This document shows, piece after piece, positions 47,471 through 53,740 of a DNA stretch of 64,000 nt. The position numbers and the translations under genes are program-made. This DNA is from Gimesia chilikensis (lineage in GTDB: Bacteria > Planctomycetota > Planctomycetia > Planctomycetales > Planctomycetaceae). The DNA lies in assembly GCF_007744075.1 (NCBI RefSeq), contig NZ_CP036266.1, positions 5,131,748 through 5,195,747 of the forward strand, in the 5' to 3' direction. Each line of letters starts with the position of its first letter. The first letter of the stretch is position 1. A model generated the notes under the pieces. The model did not search any database. It was given only the letters and a program-made list of their open reading frames with translations, and was not told the DNA's origin.

Positions 47471-47590
47471 ATCTGACTGAGTACGTTAAGCTTGAGAGCT
47501 GATCGAGACGGACACCGGGAGAGAACCTTCTCTTCCGGTGTTTGATTCCACAGACCGAATTTTCTGGAACGGCACATTTGTTGTTTTTTT

Positions 47591-47617
47591 GAAACACCAT
47601 TTGTAAAGCCGTGTTTC
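47591..47617. promoter_or_regulatory. Palindromic element upstream of sigma-54-like promoter 2 (candidate enhancer site)
   Basis: GAAACAC and GTGTTTC are exact reverse complements and enclose TTTGTAAAG. It is nearly the same as 46700-46725. The core is 158-159 bases from the GG of the -24 box at 47762, the same spacing as in copy 1, although the sequence between is not alike. Confidence 0.55.
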
Positions 47618-47759
47618 AGATTCCTTACACTTCTTGCCCTCCCTTCCTGCTGAACATTGTCATGCCATCCGCAGTTTTCAGCGATAAACTGCAACAATAA
47701 AACGTGTTAGTAACAAGACTCCTTGTTTACGAGTTCTACTGTTTATAAAGATTCTGCCT

Positions 47760-47777
47760 TCGGCATGTCCTGTGCAA
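47760..47777 (+). promoter_or_regulatory. Sigma-54-like promoter match, upstream of pilin-like genes 2-3
   Basis: TCGGCATGTCCTGTGCAA has GG at 47762-47763 and GC at 47774-47775 (GG-N10-GC). It fits less well than the sites at 46868 and 52426. The leader to the ATG at 48065 would be about 280 bases. Confidence 0.5.
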
Positions 47778-47849
47778 ACATCATAACCCTGCATACAGGA
47801 AATTGTGTAATCGGACCTTTAGCAATAGAGGTTTGAGTCATCTAGTGAG

Positions 47850-47873
47850 TTCAGAGTGAACCGGTTCTCTGAA
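47850..47873 (+). promoter_or_regulatory. Leader hairpin before pilin-like gene 2
   Basis: TTCAGA...GAACC folds onto GGTTC...TCTGAA with one small bulge. It is a strong stem within the long leader, with unknown role. Confidence 0.4.
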
Positions 47874-48064
47874 TTTCAACATGCATGACAACCAGTTCCT
47901 GGCCATCAACGGTTTGGTACAGCCACTCGGGCTGTATTGATTCCCATTGGGCTTGTGCAGAAGTGGTTACGCACACGGCGTGACTGTTGTCTCTCACGAT
48001 CATGATTTCTCGATCAGGATCGAAACAATCTCTTTACTCTCAAGTAAAAACAAGGAACTCTGAC

Positions 48065-48403
48065 ATGATGAATCAATTCTGGAATGACGAAGCTGGTTTC
48101 GTAATTTCTGCGGAACTCGTTCTCGTTCTCACCATCGCTGTGCTGGCCATGATCGTTGGTCTGAGCGAAGTTGCTGTTGCTGTTAACACTGAACTGAACG
48201 ATATTTCAAATGCAATCGGCGCTCTGAACCAGAGCTATGCCTACACTGGTTTCGCAGGAACTGGTTCTGGCGGTGGAAAATCTAAGAGCTACTACGCCGG
48301 TTCTACTTTCTCAGACGCTACCGATGACTGCGACCTGAACACCACTTGCGATCTCGTAACTGGTGCTGGTGCTGTTTCCGCTTCTGAATCAACCACTCCG
48401 TAA
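48065..48403 (+). CDS. Pilin-like array protein 2
   Basis: At 112 residues, it has the same plan as copy 1: MMNQFWNDEAGFVIS head and hydrophobic helix, then VNTELNDISNAIGALNQSYAYTGF, a longer glycine-rich loop (AGTGSGGGKSKSYYAGSTF), and DDCDLNTTCDLVTG, with the tail AGAVSASESTTP. AAGGAA lies upstream; two adjacent ATGs (48065 and 48068) are both possible. The gene uses many TTC, CTG and GTT codons in a way typical of highly expressed genes (impression, not computed). It is paired with copy 3, from which it is separated by a terminator-like hairpin. Confidence 0.8.
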   Translation: MMNQFWNDEAGFVISAELVLVLTIAVLAMIVGLSEVAVAVNTELNDISNAIGALNQSYAYTGFAGTGSGGGKSKSYYAGSTFSDATDDCDLNTTCDLVTGAGAVSASESTTP

Positions 48404-48431
48404 TTCGGATTCGGTTACATCAGTAAATCCA

Positions 48432-48467
48432 GGCTCTGTTCGGGACACTCCTGGGCAGAGCTTTTTT
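48432..48467 (+). terminator. Terminator-like hairpin between array copies 2 and 3
   Basis: GCTCTG pairs with CAGAGC, with further pairing inside, followed by TTTTTT. The ribosome-binding site of copy 3 (AAAGGGCC) begins only a few bases later, so this may act as an attenuator that lets a fraction of transcripts continue. Confidence 0.65.
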
Positions 48468-48486
48468 CATAAAGGGCCTGTCAAAT

Positions 48487-48822
48487 ATGAAAAACGTCTG
48501 GAATGACGAAGCTGGTTTCGTAATCTCTGCGGAACTCGTTCTCGTGCTGACCATCGCAGTACTGGCCATGATCGTCGGACTGAGTGAAGTCGCGGTTGCC
48601 GTGAACACGGAATTGAATGACATTTCCAATGCGATCGGCGCTCTGAATCAGAGCTATGCTTATACCGGCTTTGACAGTGTTTCACCTATCAGTGAAAAAC
48701 AGAAAAGCTCTTACTCTGGTTCCAGCTTCATAGATGCTGTCGATGATTGTGACCTCAATACGACATGTGACCTGGTGACAGGCGTTACAGCCGTCACTGC
48801 TTCTGAAGCTACGACACCGTAA
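48487..48822 (+). CDS. Pilin-like array protein 3
   Basis: At 111 residues (MKNVWNDEAGF...), the N-terminal 60 residues match copies 1 and 2 at almost every position. The loop (DSVSPISEKQKSSYSGSSF) is the most different so far, lacking the glycine-rich phrase. DDCDLNTTCDLVTG is kept, with tail VTAVTASEATTP. It starts 20 bases after the copy 2 terminator with AAAGGGCCTG as SD, and is followed by its own terminator. Confidence 0.8.
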   Translation: MKNVWNDEAGFVISAELVLVLTIAVLAMIVGLSEVAVAVNTELNDISNAIGALNQSYAYTGFDSVSPISEKQKSSYSGSSFIDAVDDCDLNTTCDLVTGVTAVTASEATTP

Positions 48823-48851
48823 TTTCAGATTAGATTTCTACAACTGATTCT

Positions 48852-48911
48852 GGCTCTGTTTGGGATGATCCTGGCTCCGTACGGGACATTCCCCGAACAG
48901 AGCCTTTTTTT
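48852..48911 (+). terminator. Terminator after array copy 3
   Basis: GGCTCTGTT pairs with AACAGAGCC across a 35-base loop that can fold further, then TTTTTTT. It is related in sequence to the orphan terminator at 49287-49346. Confidence 0.75.
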
Positions 48912-49286
48912 ATGGATAGTGGATTGATACATGAAATGAATATTAGACAAACCGGTAGTTGAAATCAGGGGAAACTGGTACAGACCCGCGAGGCCCGGGC
49001 GATCAGCGTGGGCCATGTTCAAGTCGTCGTCACGGTCTACAACCCGATCCCATGCTTTCTCTGAAAGCTGCGGTTCTCCGAACGGAAACCAGCGCTGCAT
49101 GAGAAATCGTGCTGCCCGTTGCTGGAAAAGCGAAATCGATGCTGCGAATCGGATCCCCGCTTTTCAGATGTAATTGTGATTTTGACCTTTATTAAATGAG
49201 TGAACTGGTAACGCGCAGCACTGCCGTTTCCATTGCTGATTCTGCAAAGATCGCAGTTTCAGATTGTACAACAGACACAACTGACT
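48912..49286. other. Spacer between copies 3 and 4, no gene seen
   Basis: No frame with array-family motifs and no sigma-54-like site was found here. The last 30 bases (from about 49258) match the segment just after copy 3 (TTTCAGATT...CAACTGA..TCTGGCTCT), so the 3' part of a former copy may remain. Confidence 0.4.
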
Positions 49287-49346
49287 CTGGCTCTATTTGG
49301 GATAGCCCCGACACCGCGCGGGACCATCCTGATTAGAGCCTTTTTT
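49287..49346 (+). terminator. Orphan array-type terminator with no gene before it
   Basis: GGCTCTAT pairs loosely with ATTAGAGCC, then TTTTTT. It matches the terminator of copy 3 in stem and flanks, but the nearest upstream gene stops 465 bases away. It is a likely relic of a lost copy. Confidence 0.55.
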
Positions 49347-49473
49347 ATTTGGCCATGCTGAAAATTCAGCGTGGTTCTGCAACTGCAAATTTCGCAGTCC
49401 GCTCCCATGGAGTCATGCGACTGCGCACTGAAACCTTGAGAGTGAGAGATCGAGAGAGTGTGCGTTTTTTTCA

Positions 49474-49491
49474 GGACTCCGCGCGGAGTCC
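49474..49491 (+). promoter_or_regulatory. Leader hairpin before array copy 4
   Basis: GGACTCC-GCGC-GGAGTCC is a perfect stem, followed by a T run and AAAGGGCTG, the SD of copy 4. Copies 5 and 6 have stems in the same place with different bases that still pair (49872-49892, 50271-50288). Confidence 0.55.
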
Positions 49492-49523
49492 ATGCTGAAC
49501 TGTTTTTTTGAAAGGGCTGAAAG

Positions 49524-49853
49524 ATGAAAGCGTTATGGAATGAGGAACACGGATTTGTAATTTCTGCGGAACTGGTACTGGTGATGACCATCGCCGTGCT
49601 GGCCATGATCGTCGGACTCAGTGAAGTCGCGGTCGCGGTCAACACAGAACTGAATGACATCTCCAATGCCATCGGATCTCTGAACCAGAGTTACGCCTAC
49701 ACCGGATTCCTGGGAAGTGGCGGTAAAACCAAAAGTGGTTATACCGGATCCAGCTTCACGGATGCCACGGATGACTGCGACCTGAATACCACCTGTGATC
49801 TGGTGGGAGGCCTGCGCAGCGCGACACCGGAAAGTGGTGCTTCTCCCAAGTAG
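49524..49853 (+). CDS. Pilin-like array protein 4
   Basis: At 109 residues, MKALWNEEHGF begins the third block. The hydrophobic helix has LVLVMTIAVLAM (Met in place of Leu), shared only by copies 4-6, so these three are recent duplicates. The loop is LGSGGKTKSGYTGSSF, then DDCDLNTTCDLV, followed by a different tail (GGLRSATPESGASPK). AAAGGGCTGAAAG precedes the ATG. Confidence 0.8.
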   Translation: MKALWNEEHGFVISAELVLVMTIAVLAMIVGLSEVAVAVNTELNDISNAIGSLNQSYAYTGFLGSGGKTKSGYTGSSFTDATDDCDLNTTCDLVGGLRSATPESGASPK

Positions 49854-49871
49854 TTCCTGGAGAGTCGCTTT

Positions 49872-49892
49872 CCCGGACCTCGCGCCGGGTCC
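49872..49892 (+). promoter_or_regulatory. Leader hairpin before array copy 5
   Basis: CCCGG-ACCTCGCG-CCGGG (or GGACC with GGTCC) forms a stem in the same place relative to the SD (AAAGGGCTGAATA) as in copies 4 and 6. Confidence 0.45.
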
Positions 49893-49924
49893 ACTTTAAA
49901 CATTCTTATTTAAAGGGCTGAATA

Positions 49925-50257
49925 ATGAAAGCGTTATGGAAGGACGAACAAGGATTCGTAATTTCTGCGGAACTGGTACTGGTGATGACCATCGCCGTGC
50001 TGGCCATGATCGTCGGACTCAGTGAAGTCGCTGTCGCGGTCAACACAGAACTGAATGACATCTCCAATGCCATCGGGTCACTGAACCAGAGCTATGTCTA
50101 CTCTGGATTCAGCAGTTTCGATGCTGCTTCTGAGAAGGAGAAAAGTTACTACCTGGGCTCCCGCTTCAGTGATTCCACGGATGACTGTGACCTGAACACG
50201 ACTTGTGATCTGGTTGCGACAAGTCTCATCGGCTCTGAAGGTAGTAGCCGGGAATAG
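49925..50257 (+). CDS. Pilin-like array protein 5
   Basis: This is a 110-residue product with MKALWKDEQGF head and the M-containing hydrophobic helix of the 4-6 subgroup. The loop region (SSFDAASEKEKSYYLGSRF) resembles that of copy 3, not of 4 and 6, so a loop exchange between copies is possible. DDCDLNTTCDLV is kept; the tail is ATSLIGSEGSSRE. Only 71 bases separate it from copy 4. Confidence 0.8.
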   Translation: MKALWKDEQGFVISAELVLVMTIAVLAMIVGLSEVAVAVNTELNDISNAIGSLNQSYVYSGFSSFDAASEKEKSYYLGSRFSDSTDDCDLNTTCDLVATSLIGSEGSSRE

Positions 50258-50270
50258 TTCGAGAGTTTTC

Positions 50271-50288
50271 GGATCCAGTCTGGGATCC
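50271..50288 (+). promoter_or_regulatory. Leader hairpin before array copy 6
   Basis: GGATCC-AGTCTG-GGATCC is an exact stem followed by a T-rich stretch and the SD AAAGGGCTG. The stem has a different sequence from the ones before copies 4 and 5 but the same place and length. Confidence 0.5.
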
Positions 50289-50319
50289 ATTTCTATTTAA
50301 TTTTTGAAAGGGCTGAACA

Positions 50320-50643
50320 ATGAAAGCGTTATGGAATGATGAGCATGGATTTGTAATTTCCGCGGAACTGGTACTGGTGATGACCATTGCCGTACTGGCC
50401 ATGATCGTCGGACTCAGCGAAGTCGCGGTCGCAGTTAACACCGAGTTAAACGATGTCTCGAATGCCATCGGGTCACTGAACCAGAGCTACGCCTACACCG
50501 GGTTTCTGGGAAGTGGCGGTAAAATCAAAAGCGGGTACACCGGATCCCGTTTCACCGATGCGACTGATGATTGCGATCTGAATACCACTTGTGATCTGGT
50601 CGCGACCAGACTCACCACTTCAGAATCTGCCGGTGACCGATAG
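50320..50643 (+). CDS. Pilin-like array protein 6
   Basis: At 107 residues (MKALWNDEHGF...), it is very close to copy 4 in the loop (LGSGGKIKSGYTGSRF) and helix. NDVSN replaces NDISN, as in copies 8 and 9. The tail is short (ATRLTTSESAGDR). It is the last of the third block and is followed by the strong hairpin at 50696-50731. Confidence 0.8.
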   Translation: MKALWNDEHGFVISAELVLVMTIAVLAMIVGLSEVAVAVNTELNDVSNAIGSLNQSYAYTGFLGSGGKIKSGYTGSRFTDATDDCDLNTTCDLVATRLTTSESAGDR

Positions 50644-50695
50644 TCGCAGCGAGACAAGCTGAATAACTGGTACAGCCAGCATTACCCCTAAACTC

Positions 50696-50731
50696 GGGGC
50701 CCTGCAGCATTTACATCGACTGCAGGGGCCC
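50696..50731 (+). terminator. Strong hairpin after array copy 6
   Basis: GGGGCCCTGCAG pairs with CTGCAGGGGCCC (one bulged G) across a 12-base loop. The run that follows is A-rich (GATGTTTAAAAAAAAA), not T-rich, so it could be an mRNA end protector rather than a simple terminator. Confidence 0.45.
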
Positions 50732-50776
50732 GATGTTTAAAAAAAAACTCATCGTGTAGCCCCCTGGTTTTACAGA

Positions 50777-50787
50777 GTGTTCAGATC
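50777..50787. promoter_or_regulatory. Half-match of the array enhancer-like element (promoter 3)
   Basis: GTGTTCAGATC here is the same as the right half and flank of the element at 46700-46725 (GTGTTCAGATC). The left arm is not conserved. It lies 190 bases upstream of the -24 GG at 50967. Weak on its own. Confidence 0.3.
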
Positions 50788-50964
50788 CATTGATAAATTC
50801 TGTTGCCGGAAAACAACCAATCGAACTTTTCCCGATCCGGATCTCATTTTGTGGCCGATTTCCCTAAACGGCCATTTGAACTACTGTTATAGCGATTACG
50901 CATTCGCGTTTCCTTCCCACCACCGCCCCTGCTGCCGTCTGGCAACATCCCCGTCCGTCCGATT

Positions 50965-50982
50965 CTGGCACACCTGCTGCGT
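50965..50982 (+). promoter_or_regulatory. Sigma-54-like promoter match, upstream of array copies 7-8
   Basis: TCTGGCACACCTGCTGCG has GG at 50967-50968 and GC at 50979-50980. The fit is good (TGGCACA-N4-CTGC). The leader to the ATG at 51432 would be about 440 bases, the longest of the four. The 788-base gap 50644-51431 holds no recognised gene. Confidence 0.6.
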
Positions 50983-51431
50983 TGAGTACTTCACGTAACC
51001 GAAACGAAAACAAAATTCATAACTGAAAAGAAACAATCGATTCGCAGCGTTGTGACCCGTGTTGAGGCTTCTTCAATTTCTTGCGACTTGTCCCCGAGAG
51101 AAGAAGAGAAGCAACTGCATTGCATGAAGGTGAGAGAGCATTCAATGCGTATGGTGTCCACGACATCATGACTGGGCTTCCTTTGCTCCGCGGGTCATAA
51201 CGTGCGTTTTAACAATATTTTAAGTCTACAAATCTGCAGTTTGTGCCGTGAAATGCACCGGCCAGTGCATTCCACAACTGTGCCTGAGTGGAGCGTTGTC
51301 TCCGAATTGGGTCACGACCTGGTTATCGCGTCCGCTTTAGCCAGCAATTAGTCGCGGAAGGTTTTCCCCAGGGAGCCCCTTCTGCAAATCAGTCTCTCAT
51401 TAAAAAGTTTAAAACCAAGGAACTCACTAGA

Positions 51432-51761
51432 ATGTTAAATCAACTTTGGAACGATGAAGCAGGTTTCGTAATCTCAGCCGAACTGGTACTCGTACTGACC
51501 ATCGCCGTTCTGGCTATGATCGTCGGCCTGAGCGAAGTCGCTGTTGCTGTCAACACTGAACTGAACGACATTTCAAACGCAATCGGATCTCTGAACCAGA
51601 GCTACGCCTACACCGGCTTCGCTGGAACTGGCGGAAAGAACAAAAGCCACTACGCTGGTTCTATGTTCAACGACGCTGTTGATGACTGTGACCTGAACAC
51701 AACTTGTGACCTGGTTACCGGTACAACTGGTGTTACTGCTTCAGAAGGCGTAACTCCGTAA
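51432..51761 (+). CDS. Pilin-like array protein 7
   Basis: At 109 residues (MLNQLWNDEAGF...), the start at 51432 has AAGGAA upstream; the frame is open for 48 codons before it, without family similarity. The loop is AGTGGKNKSHYAGSMF, near copy 2. DDCDLNTTCDLVTG and tail TTGVTASEGVTP follow. It forms a pair with copy 8, with a terminator-like hairpin between. Confidence 0.8.
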   Translation: MLNQLWNDEAGFVISAELVLVLTIAVLAMIVGLSEVAVAVNTELNDISNAIGSLNQSYAYTGFAGTGGKNKSHYAGSMFNDAVDDCDLNTTCDLVTGTTGVTASEGVTP

Positions 51762-51784
51762 TTTGATCTCTCATCAAAATTACA

Positions 51785-51818
51785 CGCTCTGCCCGGATTC
51801 GTCCGGGCAGAGTTTTTT
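51785..51818 (+). terminator. Terminator-like hairpin between array copies 7 and 8
   Basis: CTCTGCCCGG-ATTCGT-CCGGGCAGAG is a perfect ten-pair stem followed by TTTTTTTT. The SD (AAGGGG) and ATG of copy 8 begin within 25 bases, again a hairpin placed directly in the leader of the next copy. Confidence 0.8.
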
Positions 51819-51837
51819 TTCGACAAGGGGATAAACC

Positions 51838-52176
51838 ATGTTGCGGGCCTTATGGAAAGATGAGCGTGGATTTGTCATCTCAGCGGAACTGGTACTCGTG
51901 CTGACCATCGCTGTCCTGGCAATGATTGTGGGATTGAGTGAAGTCGCGGTCGCGGTCAACACGGAACTCAACGATGTTTCCAATGCGATTGGCGCTCTGA
52001 ATCAGAGTTATGCTTATACCGGTTATGCGGCGACTGCCACTTGTGACGGTAAACACAAAAACTATGTTGCAGGCTCCCTGTTCAATGACAATGCAGATGA
52101 CTGCGACTTGAATACGACCTGTGATCTGGTGACCGGCACCAATGCAGTGACGGCTTCCGAAAGCGTCACACCCTGA
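51838..52176 (+). CDS. Pilin-like array protein 8, with an extra loop cysteine
   Basis: At 112 residues (MLRALWKDERGF...), the N-terminal half matches the family. The loop contains a cysteine (AATATCDGKHKNYVAGSLF), which copies 1-7 lack, next to the usual DDCDLNTTCDLVTG. The tail is TNAVTASESVTP. Three cysteines in all allow either a bond within the loop or one between subunits (inference). AAGGGG precedes the ATG. Confidence 0.8.
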   Translation: MLRALWKDERGFVISAELVLVLTIAVLAMIVGLSEVAVAVNTELNDVSNAIGALNQSYAYTGYAATATCDGKHKNYVAGSLFNDNADDCDLNTTCDLVTGTNAVTASESVTP

Positions 52177-52266
52177 TCTGTTCTGCTATCGAGCGAACAT
52201 GAAATTCAGACACTCAGAACCGATGGAACGTCCAGCGGTTCTTTTTTTACGCTTCGTCCTGCTTAC

Positions 52267-52290
52267 ACTTTGTTTAAACTTTCTGTTCAA
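52267..52290. promoter_or_regulatory. Degenerate match of the array enhancer-like element (promoter 4)
   Basis: ACTTTGTTTAAACTTTCTGTTC partly matches CTTTGT-AAAG..GTGTTC of the element at 46700-46725 and lies about 145 bases upstream of the -24 GG at 52428. Similarity is limited; distance is what supports it. Confidence 0.3.
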
Positions 52291-52425
52291 CCCTGTTAAC
52301 AGATTTCGAAATCCGTCCTGCGTGGCCTGACCGCGCCTGACGACGAGTCACTTCGTCCTAAATCATTTCTGTATAGACAGATACTCCTTCACATCCCCCG
52401 CCCTTCACTGGCACTTTCCGGCAAA

Positions 52426-52443
52426 CTGGCACGTCTTCTGCAT
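52426..52443 (+). promoter_or_regulatory. Sigma-54 -24/-12 promoter match, upstream of array copy 9
   Basis: CTGGCACGTCTTCTGCAT has GG at 52428-52429 and GC at 52440-52441. It is almost the same as the site at 46868 and near the consensus. The leader to the ATG at 52592 is about 140 bases. Confidence 0.7.
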
Positions 52444-52591
52444 TAATGCGAGGCAGGCAGAGCAGTTTGAGTTAAATCACTCAAGCCCTCTGCTGAAAGA
52501 AAATACTCTCTCACAATCAATCTCTCTCACATAGCTGTTCATGATCGCAAGTCGGGACAGCGCACACTACCAAAGTTAAGGGGACTCTCTC

Positions 52592-52924
52592 ATGTTGCGC
52601 GTAATGCACCGTTTGTACAATGATGAAGCCGGTTTCATCATTTCAGCCGAATTAGTCTTGGTCTTAACCATTGCCGTCCTGGCGATGATTGTTGGACTGA
52701 GCGAAGTCGCTGTGGCTGTAAACACAGAGCTCAATGACGTATCGAATGCGATTGGAGCTTTGAACCAGTCCTACTGCTTCACCGGTTTCAAAGCCAGCTG
52801 CGACGGTAAAACCAAAAGCTATGTGGCTGGCAGCTCATTTCAGGATTCGTATGATGACTGCGACCTGAATACCACCTGTGACCTGGTCACCGGTACCGCC
52901 TATGTGGGAACTGAAGGCTGGTAA
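52592..52924 (+). CDS. Pilin-like array protein 9, with two extra cysteines
   Basis: At 110 residues (MLRVMHRLYNDEAGF...), the head is three residues longer than in most copies. The hydrophobic helix is identical. SYCFTGFKASCDGK brings two extra cysteines to the loop, besides the two of DDCDLNTTCDLVTG, so it has four. The tail is shortest (TAYVGTEGW). It is a single-gene block with its own sigma-54-like promoter and terminator, and is the most divergent copy. Confidence 0.8.
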   Translation: MLRVMHRLYNDEAGFIISAELVLVLTIAVLAMIVGLSEVAVAVNTELNDVSNAIGALNQSYCFTGFKASCDGKTKSYVAGSSFQDSYDDCDLNTTCDLVTGTAYVGTEGW

Positions 52925-52963
52925 GCAAAACAGTCCTCCAGTCACACACGCCGAATACCAACA

Positions 52964-53003
52964 AAAACAGAGGCAGGTTTCGAAAGAGACCTGCCTCTGT
53001 TTT
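52964..53003 (+). terminator. Rho-independent terminator at the end of the array
   Basis: AACAGAGGCAGGT pairs with ACCTGCCTCTGTT, followed by TTATTATTT. The inner part GGCAGGTTTCG is repeated in the terminator of the YTV gene at 53677-53706. Confidence 0.85.
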
Positions 53004-53085
53004 ATTATTTGAACTCAGAGAGAATCACACTGACATTCGTGCCTGATTCGAATCTCAATGAGATGGAAACCACCGGCTCGCTCTT

Positions 53086-53493
53086 TCAAAGACAATTCCA
53101 GAGATAGAGATCTTCTTCACGCTCCAGGGCAAGCTTTGAGAGCCGGCACAGAGCTGCAAGCAGATCCTGAAGATCCTGGTCGTTATCATAGGGAACTTCG
53201 CTGGTTTCCTTCCAAGTCTCAATCACCGCCGTCATGTCGTGTGCTTCTACGTTGGCCAGCGCTTTCACCAAAGACTCGGGAAAGATGAATGTAAGCTGAT
53301 CGTAATCCTCGCTCATAGCCGCTGGTTCGAAGCTTGGGCAGGCCTGCCCCGTAAGCTGCTCATGCAAGGGCTTCAAAGCGGTACCATGTACGCGGTAGAA
53401 CTCGGCGCGCCGGTCTGCTGGTCCCTCCTCCAGACCATCATTGCGTTTAGCCTCATCAGCGGAACCAACGAAGAAATAAGACGCCATGGCCAT
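53086..53493 (-). CDS. Hypothetical acidic protein, family not recognised
   Basis: This is a 135-residue soluble protein. The start at 53493 has GGGAG eight bases upstream. The N-terminus (MAMASYFFVGSADEAKRNDGL) looks like a short strand-helix; the rest is acidic and helical, with PESLVKALANVEAHDMTAVIETWKETSEVP and a final LCRLSKLALEREEDLYLWNCL. The pattern could suit an immunity- or SUKH-like small fold, but no signature is clear enough to say. It lies between two hairpin terminators and faces the array. Confidence 0.6.
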   Translation of the reverse strand: MAMASYFFVGSADEAKRNDGLEEGPADRRAEFYRVHGTALKPLHEQLTGQACPSFEPAAMSEDYDQLTFIFPESLVKALANVEAHDMTAVIETWKETSEVPYDNDQDLQDLLAALCRLSKLALEREEDLYLWNCL

Positions 53494-53676
53494 GTTCTGC
53501 TCCCACTTGCTGGTCTTGAAGTCGACTGAATGATTTCTGCAGTCCCCTTTATGTCAGGGCCATTACCATACTATCTTGCAGTGAACATATTGTCAAGCAA
53601 AGATCGAGAGAGCGGTACCGCCTGAAGAGGACAGGAATTTAATGAAACGGGGCAGCAGCAGTCTGCAGCAATGAAA

Positions 53677-53706
53677 AAAGGCAGGTTTCGGATGAAACCT
53701 GCCTTT
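53677..53706 (-). terminator. Terminator of the YTV-repeat gene
   Basis: AAAGGCAGGTTTC pairs with GAAACCTGCCTTT, with a T run on the minus strand (CCTTTTTTC) 34 bases after the stop at 53741. Confidence 0.85.
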
Positions 53707-53740
53707 GTGCGTTCACAACACTTGGGAATCGTCAGACCAC

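Noticed and set aside
50777..50998. Plus-strand frame of 73 codons before array copy 7
   Set aside because: It covers the sigma-54-like site and has no family features.
51180..51200. GG-N10-GC spacing near 51199 (GCGGGTCATAACGTGC)
   Set aside because: Spacing fits but the -24 box does not resemble TGGCAC; the site at 50965 is a better match.
52410..52423. Second TGGCAC match close to promoter 4
   Set aside because: The GG-N10-GC spacing is not met (the residues after ten bases are CA), so only the site at 52426 is kept.
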